From: Tragulus kanchil
Lineage: Eukaryota > Chordata > Mammalia > Artiodactyla > Tragulidae
NCBI GenBank assembly: GCA_022376925.1
Contig: JAIOJX010000026.1
Location: forward strand, 255,127,330-255,191,329
Reading direction: 5' to 3'
Length of the DNA: 64,000 nt
The translations under genes were made by a program, and so were the position numbers. The notes beneath the pieces are model-generated. The model worked only from the letters and a program-made list of their open reading frames with translations, ran no database searches and was not told where the DNA came from. Shown piece after piece: positions 23,003 to 33,649 of the stretch; the first letter of the stretch is position 1, and the number at the start of each line of letters is the position of its first letter.

Positions 23003-24325
23003 CAGTTTTCATTCCAATACCAAAGAAGGGCAATGATAAAGAATATTCAAACTACCACACCATTGTAGTCATTTCACACACTAGCAAAGTAGTGCTCAAA
23101 ATCCTCCAAGCTAGGTTTCAACAATACATGAACCTAGAACTTTGGTGTACGAGCTGGATTTAGAAGGGGCAGAGGAACCAGATTACCAGAATAGAAAGAG
23201 CAAGGGAATTCTGGAAAATCATCTGCTTCTGCTTCATTGACTATGCCAAAGCCTCTGATTGTGTGGGTTACAACAAACTGTGGAAAATTCTGAAAGAGAT
23301 GGGAATACCAGAACAACTTATTTCCCTCCTGAGAAACCTGTATGCAGGACAAGAAACAACAGAACCATACATGGAACAGCAGACTGGTTCCAAAGTGGGA
23401 AGGGAGTATGTTAAGGCTGTATATTGTCACCCTGCTTATATAACTTACATGCAGAGTACATCATGTGAAATGCCAGTCTGGATGAAGCACAAACTGTAAT
23501 CGAGATTGCTGGGAGAAATGTCAGTAACCTCAGGTATGCAGATGACACCACCCTCACGGCAGAAAGTGAGGAACTATATAGTCCCTTGATGAAGGTGAAA
23601 GAGAAGAGTGAGAAAGCTGACCTAAACCTCAACATTCAAAAAACTAAGATCGTGGCATCTGGTGCCATCATTTCATGGCAGACAGATGGGCAAACAGTGC
23701 AAACAGTGATAGCCTTTATTTTCTTGAGCTCCAAAATGGCTCCAGAATTTCATGGCTGCAGATGGTGACTGCAGTCATGAAATTAGAAGACGTTTGCTCC
23801 TTGGAAAAGCTATGACAAACCTAGATAGTGTATTCAAAACCAGAGATATCATTTTGCCAACAAAAGTCTGTATAGTCAAAGTGACCCAGTAGTTGTGTAT
23901 GGATGTGAGAGTTGAACCATAAAGAAGGGTAAGTGCTGAAGAACTGATGCCTTTGAACTGTGGTGTTGGAGAGGACTCTTGAGAGTTCCTTGGACAGCAA
24001 GGAAATCAAACCAATCAATCTTAAAGGAAATCAACCCTGAGTATTCATTGGAAAGAATGATGTTGAAGTTGAAGCTCCAATACTTTGGCCACGTGATGTT
24101 ATTAGGCAACTCATTAAAAAAGACCCTGATGTTGGGAAAAATAGAAGGCAGAAGGAGAAGAGGATGACAGAGGATGAGATGGTTGGTTGGTGTCCCTGAG
24201 TCAATGCACATGAGTTTGAGTAAGCTCTAGAAGATGGTAAAGGACAGGGAGCCTGGGATGCTGCAGTCCATGGGGCGACAAAGAGTCAGACACGACTGAG
24301 TGACTGAACTGAACTGAACTGAACA

Positions 24326-25062
24326 AGATACTGCATATTGTTGTCTGCACTATAGAGTAGGTCCTTGCTGTTTATCTATTTTATATACAAAAGTAATCCC
24401 CATTCCTAATTTATACATCCCCACCTTTGCCCTTTGGTAACTATACATTTGTTTTCTATGTCTGTGAGTCTTACTATTTTGTAAAAGTCCATTTATACCG
24501 CTTTTTTAGATGTCACATATGAGTGAATAATATCTAGTACCATCCATGTTGCTGCAAATAGCATTATTTCATTCTTTTTTTATGACTGAGTAGTATCCTA
24601 TTATATATGTGTGCCACATCTTTATCCATTCATCTGTCGATGGGCATTAGGTTGCTTTCATATTTGGGCTGTTGTAAATTGTGCTGCTGTGAACATTGGG
24701 GTGCATGTATCCTCTTGAATTAGAGTTTTCATCTTTTCCAAATATATGCTCAGAAATGGGATTGCTGCATCAGATGGTAGCTGTCGTTTTAGTTTTTGAG
24801 AGACATGCATACCGTTCTCCATAGTGGTGACTGCAATTACATTCCCAGTAACATCATAGGAGGGTTTTCTTGCTCCACACCCTCTTCAAAATTTATTATT
24901 TGTAGACTTATTTTGTGGTAGCCATTCTGTTATGAAGTGATATTTCATTGTAGTTTTGATCTGCGTTTCTCTAATAATTACCAATATTGAGCACCTTTTC
25001 ACATGCCAGTTGGCCATCTCTCTGTCTTCTTTGGAGAAATATCTATTTAGGTATTCTGCCCA
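24326..25062 (-). mobile_element. L1, minus strand, resumed after BovB
   Basis: Continues the L1 of 20108-20267: tagagtaggtccttgctgtt, ccatgttgctgcaaatagca, gaacattggggtgcatgtat and atttcattgtagttttgatc. Repeated at about 25373-26110. Confidence 0.85.
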
Positions 25063-25175
25063 TTTTAAAAATGTTTATTACTTACTTGGTTGTGCCAGGT
25101 CATATTTGTGGCATGTGAGATCTTTTGGTTGCAGTATGTAGGATCTAGTTCCTGACCAGGAATGTTAGCCCGCCC

Positions 25176-25372
25176 ATGTTGGGAAAAATAGAAGGCAGAA
25201 GGAGAAGAGGATGACAGAGGATGAGATGGTTGGTTGGTGTCCCTGAGTCAATGCACATGAGTTTGAGTAAGCTCTAGAAGATGGTAAAGGACAGGGAGCC
25301 TGGGATGCTGCAGTCCATGGGCGACAAAGAGTCAGACACGACTGAGTGACTGAACTGAACTGAACTGAACAA
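25176..25372 (+). mobile_element. BovB 3' end, duplicate piece
   Basis: Repeat of 24129-24325 through duplication 9, with one G missing near 25320. Confidence 0.9.
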
Positions 25373-26110
25373 GATACTGCATATTGTTGTCTGCACTATA
25401 GAGTAGGTCCTTGCTGTTTATCTATTCTATATACAAAAGTAATCCCCATTCCTAATTTATACATCCCCACCTTTGCCCTTTGGTAACTATACATTTGTTT
25501 TCTATGTCTGTGAGTCTTACTATTTTGTAAAAGTCCATTTATACCGCTTTTTTAGATGTCACATATGAGTGAATAATATCTAGTACCATCCATGTTGCTG
25601 CAAATAGCATTATTTCATTCTTTTTTTATGACTGAGTAGTATCCTATTATATATGTGTGCCACATCTTTATCCATTCATCTGTCGATGGGCATTAGGTTG
25701 CTTTCATATTTGGGCTGTTGTAAATTGTGCTGCTGTGAACATTGGGGTGCATGTATCCTCTTGAATTAGAGTTTTCATCTTTTCCAAATATATGCTCAGA
25801 AATGGGATTGCTGCATCAGATGGTAGCTGTCGTTTTAGTTTTTGAGAGACATGCATACCGTTCTCCATAGTGGTGACTGCAATTACATTCCCAGTAACAT
25901 CATAGGAGGGTTTTCTTGCTCCACACCCTCTTCAAAATTTATTATTTGTAGACTTATTTTGTGGTAGCCATTCTGTTATGAAGTGATATTTCATTGTAGT
26001 TTTGATCTGCGTTTCTCTAATAATTACCAATATTGAGCACCTTTTCACATGCCAGTTGGCCATCTCTCTGTCTTCTTTGGAGAAATGTCTATTTAGATCT
26101 TCTGCCCATT

Positions 26111-26272
26111 TTAAAAATGTTTATTACTTACTTGGTTGTGCCAGGTCATATTTGTGGCATGTGAGATCTTTTGGTTGCAGTATGTAGGATCTAGTTCCCT
26201 GACCAGGAATTGAACCCCAGCCCACTGCACTAGGAGCACACGGTCTTAGCCAATGGACCACCAGGGAAGTCC
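26111..26272 (-). mobile_element. CHR-2-type SINE, old copy, inside L1
   Basis: Antisense CHR-2: gtggcatgtgagatcttttg, gcagtatgtaggatctag, ttccctgaccaggaattgaa, ending ggaccaccagggaagtcc. L1 reads on after it. A cut version without the head lies at 25063-25175. Confidence 0.82.
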
Positions 26273-28235
26273 TTTCTGCCTGTTTTTGATTGAGCTGTGT
26301 ATTTGATAGTGACCTCTATGAACAGTTTGTATGTTTTGGAAATTAATCCCTTGTCAGGGGTATGAGTTGCAAATATTTTTTCCCATTCTGCAAGTTTTCT
26401 TTTCATTTTGTTTATGGTTTATTTTGTTTGTGCAAAAGCTTTTAAATTTAATTAGGTCCTGTTTGTTTATTTTTGCTTTAAAACATTAAGATTTTGGTAG
26501 TGATTTCATTGAATCTATACAGTAATAGAATAATTGTTTTGTTGGGGACTTTTGCTTTGAATAGCATTCATATTTTAACTGTATTAGTCTTCCAGTCTGT
26601 TAACATGGATGTGCTTTCATGGGGTATGTCTTCTTTAATTTCTTGCAACAGTGTTGTGTAGTTTCCATTGCAGAAGTCTTTTACCTCTTTAGTTAATTCC
26701 TAAGTATTTTATTGATTTTTTTGGCCCCTTCTATTGGTCTTTCATTTACTTATTTTCGTCCAACTTTGTTCTTTGGCTTGTGTGGGCCTCCCATTGCAGT
26801 GGCCTCTCCCGCCCAGAGCTGCAGAGCTCTGGGTGTATGCGCTCCAGAACTCCGGCTTGGTCGTTGGACACATCATTCTAGCCGTCCCGCGGCACGTAGG
26901 ATCTTCCTAGGTCAGGGATCAAACTGGCGCCCCTTGTACTGTAAGGCGGTGTCCTTACCCACTGGACCACCAGGGAAGCCCTTGTTTTTTATACTATTAT
27001 AAATTGAATTGTTTTTGTAATTTCTTTTTTCAGAATGTTCATTGTGTATGGAAATTTGCTTGTCTTTTTGAGTATTGGTTTTGAATCCTGCTAGTTGACT
27101 AAACACATTTATTAAATCTAACATCAAGATTTAATCTAACATTAAATCTAACATTTCTTGTGGTGTCTTTAGGGTTTTCTTTATAGAAATACTTTTGCTT
27201 CTTTCTTTTAAATTTGAATGCCTTTTATTTCTTTTTCTTGCCTAACTTTTCTGGCTAGAACTTCAAATACTATGCTGCATACAAGTGGTGAAAGTAAGCC
27301 TCCTTCCTTATTCCTGTTGTTTCAGTCTTTCATCATTTAGTATTATGTTTCTTGTGGGTTTTCATATATGACTTTTATTATGTTAAGACTTTTTTTTCTA
27401 CACATACTTTTTTGAGTGTTTCTTTTTTTTCATGAAATGATATTGCAGTTTCTTAAGTGGTTTTTCTGCATCTGTTGAGATGATCATGTGATTCCCTCCT
27501 TTATCTTAATGTGATGTATTATGTTGATTGATTTGCATATGTGGAACCATCCTTGCTTTACAGAAATAACTCCCATTGATTATGCATCTTTCTCTTAATA
27601 CGCTGTTGAATTCTGTTTGCTAGTATTTTGTTGGGAACTTTAGCACCAGTGTTCATAGGGTTTCAGACTATTACAAATGGCTTTAGTTTTCTTGTGGTAG
27701 TTTTCATATATATATGCTGTTTTGGGGTAGAGCATTCTGTATATGTCAGTTAGATTTATTTGGTTTATTGTGTTGTTTAAATCCTCTATTTCTTGACTTG
27801 TCTTCTCTATAGTTATTCTATCCATTATTGTGAGTGGGTATTGAAGACTCCAACTATTGTACAACTGTATATTTCCCCCTTCAATTTAACAGGGTTTTGC
27901 CATGTATTCTGTCACTAGGTAAATACATTTTTATAATTGTTATATCTTCCTTGTTGTATTGATCATTTCATTAATATATCTTTTATTTGTCTCTTATAGT
28001 CTTTTTCAGTTTAATGTCAATTTTATCTGATATTTTAATATCCATTCCTGTTCTTTTTTGGTTATTATTTATGTGAAATATTTTATTTCATTCTTTCATT
28101 TTCAATCTGTTTGTGTTTGGATCTCAAGTGAGTCTCTTGTACACAGCATATAATTGAATCATGTGTTTTTATCCATTTGCCAGTCTCTTGTGTTTTGACT
28201 AGGGAATGTAATCTATTTACATTTAAGGTAATTAC
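26273..28235 (-). mobile_element. L1 ORF2 region, minus strand
   Basis: Continues the same L1 towards its 5' side. Antisense ORF2 words include gcaaatattttttcccattc, ttgtgcaaaagcttttaa and ctcttgtgttttgactaggg. On the minus strand around 27765-27700 the translation reads L-T-D-I-Y-R followed by Y-P-K-T, an L1 endonuclease-region motif. Stops are frequent. The CHR-2-like SINE at 26717-26981 interrupts it. Confidence 0.78.
26717..26981 (-). mobile_element. CHR-2-like SINE, subfamily A, short tail
   Basis: Head with gtgtcc and body with acacat. It has the ccccttctattggtcttt end but no C-rich segment between that and the T-run. Substitutions are more numerous than in the 33145 or 46864 copies. 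Flanking T-rich words (ttgattttttt, ttgttttttat) make the target-site duplication unclear. Confidence 0.82.
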
Positions 28236-29202
28236 AGAAGAAGGTGGAACCCTTCAGAATCAGAATAAAACATGATTAAAAATAGGGTTAGGCTCTCTTA
28301 GTCCCCATAGGAAACTTTTGAGTATATTGGGACAGGGGTAAGGTACTGGTTATATGAAATGGGAACGAGCCATTTTATTTGGATATTAAGGGAAAGGTTA
28401 CTGGAAGTTGGAGCACATAGGGACATTCAAATTACAAAGAAAGGGAAGAGTTACCTACTGAGGTAAGTGTGGGAAAGCTTCTAGAATAGTAATGTGTCTA
28501 TGGAAGGTTGTGAAGAAAATACCTCGAATGACTCAGAGTAATGGTAAATTATAGCTGATTTTGAGTATTAAATATCAGGTTCAAGCTGTAGTCTGTAAGT
28601 GAAAGAAAAGAGATTCTCTTTTTTAAAAAGTCTTTTCAGATATCATTTGCTTAGGAAGTTCTTGCAGAAAGGTCAAGGTATAGCTACTTTAATGTGATGA
28701 ACACTGATTGTTTTTTTCAGGCAAGTGTTAAATATTTGTTTTTTTCTCTGTACAGTATTTCATATATTTGTGTATTCAGATGTATGAGTCTTTTCTTTAT
28801 GGCTTTTGTGCTTTGGATTTTACCTATAAATTATAAAGAATTCACTCCTCATGTTTTTCTTTCTTACATTCATATATGGCTTGATTATTATTATTTCTAA
28901 AGGGTGAATCTTTAATTTATCAGGAATACTTACTGATATAAGAAGTGAAATAAGATTTCAGCCTTATTTTATTTTAATTAAAGCATTGGCTAGCCAGGAG
29001 TGATGTAATCATCATGGTGGAATATGAGTTTTCTATTGTATTTCCCTCAGAGCCCACCAATTTAGACAATCACCTGTGGACAGGAGAATGAAGCTTATCA
29101 AATGTTAACAAAGATACAGGACAATAAGAATTTCATCCTTTACTGTTGGCCCCAGAAAGTGATATGATCCCTTTTGGAAAATAATTTAGCTTTACTTACT
29201 AC
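28236..29202. other. unrecognised sequence
   Basis: No gene and no clear repeat. A 68-codon frame at 28694 (again at 29808) is hydrophobic and AT-driven and has no recognisable domain. Confidence 0.5.
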
Positions 29203-30554
29203 CTTTACCTACAGGTCAAGAAGCAACAGTTAGAACCAGACATGGGAAAACAGGCTGGCTCAAAGTTGGGAAAGGAGTACATCAAGGATATATATTGTCA
29301 TGCTGCTTATTTAATTTATATTCAGTGTATATCATGTGAAATGTTGGGCTGAGTGAAGCTCAAGCTGGAATCAAGATTGCCAGGAGAAATATCAGCAACC
29401 TCAGATATGCAGATGATACCACCCTAATGACAGAGAGCAAATTGGGACAGGGTAAGGTACTGGTTATATGAAATGGGAACGAGCCATTTTATTTGGATAT
29501 TAAGGGAAAGGTTACTGGAAGTTGGAGCACATAGGGACATTCAAATTACAAAGAAAGGGAAGAGTTACCTACTGAGGTAAGTGTGGGAAAGCTTCTAGAA
29601 TAGTAATGTGTCTATGGAAGGTTGTGAAGAAAATACCTCGAATGACTCAGAGTAATGGTAAATTATAGCTGATTTTGAGTATTAAATATCAGGTTCAAGC
29701 TGTAGTCTGTAAGTGAAAGAAAAGAGATTCTCTTTTTTAAAAAGTCTTTTCAGATATCATTTGCTTAGGAAGTTCTTGCAGAAAGGTCAAGGTATAGCTA
29801 CTTTAATGTGATGAACACTGATTGTTTTTTTCAGGCAAGTGTTAAATATTTGTTTTTTTCTCTGTACAGTATTTCATATATTTGTGTATTCAGATGTATG
29901 AGTCTTTTCTTTATGGCTTTTGTGCTTTGGATTTTACCTATAAATTATAAAGAATTCACTCCTCATGTTTTTCTTTCTTACATTCATATATGGCTTGATT
30001 ATTATTATTTCTAAAGGGTGAATCTTTAATTTATCAGGAATACTTACTGATATAAGAAGTGAAATAAGATTTCAGCCTTATTTTATTTTAATTAAAGCAT
30101 TGGCTAGCCAGGAGTGATGTAATCATCATGGTGGAATATGAGTTTTCTATTGTATTTCCCTCAGAGCCCACCAATTTAGACAATCACCTGTGGACAGGAG
30201 AATGAAGCTTATCAAATGTTAACAAAGATACAGGACAATAAGAATTTCATCCTTTACTGTTGGCCCCAGAAAGTGATATGATCCCTTTTGGAAAATAATT
30301 TAGCTTTACTTACTACCTTTACCTACAGGTCAAGAAGCAACAGTTAGAACCAGACATGGGAAAACAGGCTGGCTCAAAGTTGGGAAAGGAGTACATCAAG
30401 GATATATATTGTCATGCTGCTTATTTAATTTATATTCAGTGTATATCATGTGAAATGTTGGGCTGAGTGAAGCTCAAGCTGGAATCAAGATTGCCAGGAG
30501 AAATATCAGCAACCTCAGATATGCAGATGATACCACCCTAATGACAGAGAGCAA
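28326..30554 (+). repeat. tandem duplication 10, period 1114-1115
   Basis: Copy 1 is 28326-29440 and copy 2 is 29441-30554. They differ by one G at the start (gacagggg against gacaggg). The left break is in unrecognised sequence and the right break in BovB. Confidence 0.95.
29203..29440 (+). mobile_element. BovB fragment, duplicate piece
   Basis: First copy of the start of the BovB fragment at 30317. It holds the reverse transcriptase Y-A-D-D at 29406-29417 and is cut off at 29440 by the junction. Confidence 0.88.
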
Positions 30555-31299
30555 ACAGAAACTAAAGAGGCTCTTGATGAAGGTGAAAGAGGAGAGTGAA
30601 AAAGCTGGCATAAAACTTAACATTCCGAAAACAAAGATCATGGCATCTGGTCAGATCACTTCATGGTAAATAGGTGGGCAAACAATGGAAACAGTGATGG
30701 ACCTTATTTTCTTGGGCTTGAAAATAACTGGAGGCGGTGATTGCAGCCATGAAATTAAAAGACATTTGCTCCTTGGGAGAAAAGCTATGACAAACCTCGA
30801 AAATGTATTAAAAAGCAGAGACATCACTTTGCTTACAAAAGGTCTGTATAGTCAAAGCTTTGGTTTTTCCAGTAGTCAAGCATGGATGTCAGAGATGGAC
30901 CATAAAGAAGGCTGAGCACCATAGAATTGTTGCTTTTGAAAAATGGTGCTGGAGAAGATTCTTTAGGGTCTCTTGGACTGCAAGAAGTTCAAAGCAGTCA
31001 ATCCTAAAGGAAATCAACTCTGAATATTCATTGGAAGGACTGATGCTGAAGCTGAAGCTCCGATACTTTGACCACCTGATGCAAAGAGTTGACTCATTGG
31101 TAAAGACCCTCATGCTAGGAAAGAATGAGGGCAAAAGGAGAAGGGGGTCAAAGGGGATGAGATAGTCGGATAGCATCATTGATCAATGGATATGAGCTTG
31201 AGCAAACTCTGGGAGACAGTGAGTGACAGGGAAGCCTGGTGTGGTGCAGTCCATGGGTTGCAAAGAGTTGGACAGGAGTGAGTGACTGAACAGCAGCAA
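30317..31299 (+). mobile_element. BovB 3' fragment, inactive
   Basis: Starts in the reverse transcriptase (caggtcaagaagcaacagtt). Y-A-D-D is at 30520-30531, followed by the C-terminal domain: SHEIKRHLLLGRKAM around 30745-30790, and WCWRRFFRVSWTAR around 30942-30983 in the next frame. It ends with the BovB 3' words gagtgactgaacagcagc. A frameshift near 30860-30915 and earlier stops break it. Severely 5'-truncated. Confidence 0.9.
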
Positions 31300-31495
31300 C
31301 TAAAATTGAACTTCTCACTACCTTATAATTCCACGTTCTGTTGTAGGAATATGCTTTAGGAAGACTTGACAATTGTACCAGAATAAAATGTATAAAATTG
31401 TTTCTGGCAGCAAAGTTCATAGTGGCAAAAGCTGAATATAACTTTTATATTTATTAATAGAAGAATGCACAAATAAATAGTACTAATGATAAAGA

Positions 31496-31712
31496 CTGGC
31501 TTTCCAGGTAGTTCAAGTGCTAACGAATCCACCTGCCAATACAGGAACCACAGGATACATGGGTTCAATCCTTGGGTGGTGAAAATCCCCTGGAGAAGGA
31601 AATGGCAACTCACTCCAGTATTCTTGGCTGGGAAATACCATGGACAGAGGAGCCTGACAGACTACAGTCCATGGGGTCACGAAGCGTCGGACATTACTGA
31701 ACATACACTTAC
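31496..31712 (+). mobile_element. Bov-tA SINE
   Basis: tRNA head (ggctttccaggtagttcaag), body (cccctggagaaggaaatggc, accatggacagaggagcctg) and end (gtcggacattactgaac). Relatively intact. Confidence 0.9.
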
Positions 31713-31769
31713 ACACATAGAATAATGAAGAGCTGTGAAGTTATTATTTACCCAGGAATACTATAAAGG

Positions 31770-31955
31770 CTTATACATATTATCAAATACAATTCTCAGT
31801 AGTTAAATGAGACCCATGCAATTATTGTCTGCATTTTAAAATGAGGAAAGAAAGAGAGAATTATAGAGAGAACTATAGATTTGCCCAAGGGAGTAACTGG
31901 TTGATTCAGTGTTTAAATTCCAGATTTAGCTCTTAATCACTGTGCTAATGAAATT
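31770..31955 (-). mobile_element. MIR SINE
   Basis: Antisense MIR: gcattttaaaatgaggaaag, agatttgcccaagggagtaa and ctcttaatcactgtgctaat. Confidence 0.7.
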
Positions 31956-32224
31956 GGCATATAGTAACTTGTTCTTAAAGTCTGATACCTGGACCAACAT
32001 CATTAGAATTACCTGAGAACGTGTTACAAAAGGGCCAACAATTAGTAGCTTAAATAGCCTTCCAGGTGATTCTAATGCACATAATAGCTGAGAACTACTG
32101 GACATAAAATAATTTACTAAATATTAATAAAAAGACCTGGTCATTTCAAATAAGAGAGAGGAATAGTCACTAAATGATACTGAGTTAACTGGCACATTTT
32201 CTTTCTTGAAACTTTTTAAAAGCT

Positions 32225-33131
32225 TTTAACGTTTTCCAGCTTTCTGAAGATATAATTGACATATAACATCGTGTAAGGTGCATAATGTGATGATTTGATG
32301 AACATGTGTAATGCAAAATGATTACCACAATAAGGTTAGGTAATGCTTCCATCACCTCACATAATTACCTTTTCTGTAGTAACATTTAAGATTTATTCTC
32401 TTAGCAACTCTGAAAATAATACAGTATTGTTAGCTGTAATCACTATACTGCATATTAGCTCCTCAGGACTTACTAACATTATATTTAGAAGCTTGTACAC
32501 TTTGACCAGTATCTCTCCATTTTTTCTACCCCATCTCTTGGAAATCACTATTCTACCCCGTTTCTGTGAGTTAGGGTTTTTTAGAGATCACATATAAGTA
32601 TTTGTCTTAATCTGTCTGATCCATTACACTTAGCATAATATCCTCAAGGTTCATCCATGTTGTCACAAATGGCAGCATTTCCTTCTCTTTATGGAGGAAT
32701 ACTATTCCATTGTATATATAACCCACATTTTCTTTATCTACTCATCTGTCAGTAGATAATTAGGTCATTTTCATGTCTTGGCTGTTGTGAATAATACCAC
32801 AATGAACGTGGTGGTGCAGATATCTTTTTAACATAGTGGTTTACTTTCCTTCAGATATCTGCCACAAAGCGGGCTTGCTGGATCACATGGTACTTCTGTT
32901 TCTAATTTTTGAGGAAACTTCATGCGGAATTTTTCCCCATAGTGGTAGCAAAGTGTTCCCTTTTGTGTTCTGAAAGAGTTTATGATATAATCATATTAAG
33001 TCTTTTTAAAATGTTTGCTGAAATTCGCAGTGAAGCTGTCTGCAAATGGGCTTTTGTTTGTAGGAAGATTTTAAATGACTAATTTAATCTGTTTTACTTG
33101 TTATATAGCCATTCAGCTTTTATATTTCTTG
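32225..33131 (-). mobile_element. old L1, minus strand
   Basis: Antisense L1 3' region (agatataattgacatataac, tcaaggttcatccatgttgt, actattccattgtatatata, gttgtgaataataccacaat) leading into ORF2 (aagctgtctgcaaatgggct). The SINE at 33145-33445 interrupts it and about 150 bases continue after. The part from 32779 is repeated from 33896. Confidence 0.82.
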
Positions 33132-33144
33132 TTGTTTTAATTTT

Positions 33145-33445
33145 TTGGGGGGTGGAGTGGGGTGGAGAGGGAGCGGGGCGGGTGGGCCACTTCTATTGGT
33201 CTTTCATTTCTCTATTTTCATCCGTCTTTGTTCTTTTGGCCTGTGTGGGCCTCCCATCGCAGTAGCCTCTGTTGTCGCAGAGCACTGGCTCTGGGCACAT
33301 GCGCTCCAGAGCTCCGGCTCGGTAATTGGACACATCGGTCCAGGCGCTCAGCGGCACGTGGGATCTTCCCAGGCCAGGGCTCGAACCGGCGCCCCTTGCA
33401 CTGCAAGGCGGTGTCCTTACCCACTGGACCACCAGGGAAGCCCTC
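33145..33445 (-). mobile_element. CHR-2-like SINE, subfamily A, with 13-bp TSD
   Basis: One of the best-preserved copies: G-rich plus-strand run 33145-33186, body and head, flanked by ttgttttaatttt at 33132-33144 and 33446-33458. The tRNA-derived B box reads ggttcgagccc on the minus strand. The sequence inserted into L1. Confidence 0.92.
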
Positions 33446-33649
33446 TTGTTTTAATTTTAATAATTAATATCTTTCTTGGAATATGCCCATTTAGTATGTT
33501 ATTAATATGTCGGTATAGTATTCCAACATAATATTAATAATATTTCCTTAAAATTCTTTAGATTTCTGTATGGATTGTAGTGTGGTCTATGCCTAACTAA
33601 AATAAAGACTTGTTCCTATACCTTCTTGAAGTATGGAATAGATTATAAT

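Larger units (their letters stand above)
20268..24325 (+). mobile_element. BovB (RTE-clade) LINE, 5'-truncated, inactive
   Basis: Sense orientation. It starts within the APE-type endonuclease (aacaagagtttgaaatactt), passes through EDWNANVG (about 20475) and an S-Y-H at 20747-20755 where active copies have S-D-H, so a catalytic Asp is lost. Then come the reverse transcriptase (FDYAKASDCV near 23238; Y-A-D-D at 23535-23546) and the C-terminal region, ending with the gactgaactgaactgaac tail at 24325. Frames are broken by stops and indels. The printed length is inflated by duplication 8 (20623-22951), and a CHR-2-like SINE interrupts it at 22727-23002. Confidence 0.92.
24129..26222 (+). repeat. 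tandem duplication 9, period 1047
   Basis: Copy 1 is 24129-25175 and copy 2 is 25176-26222. It covers the BovB 3' end, L1 (-) and half of a CHR-2 SINE. The last bases of copy 1 (aatgttagcccgccc) are a damaged version of copy 2 (aattgaaccccagccc). Confidence 0.94.

Noticed and set aside
27640..27864. A 74-codon minus-strand frame as a small gene
   Set aside because: It contains an L1 endonuclease-region motif (L-T-D-I-Y-R) and lies within a long antisense L1.
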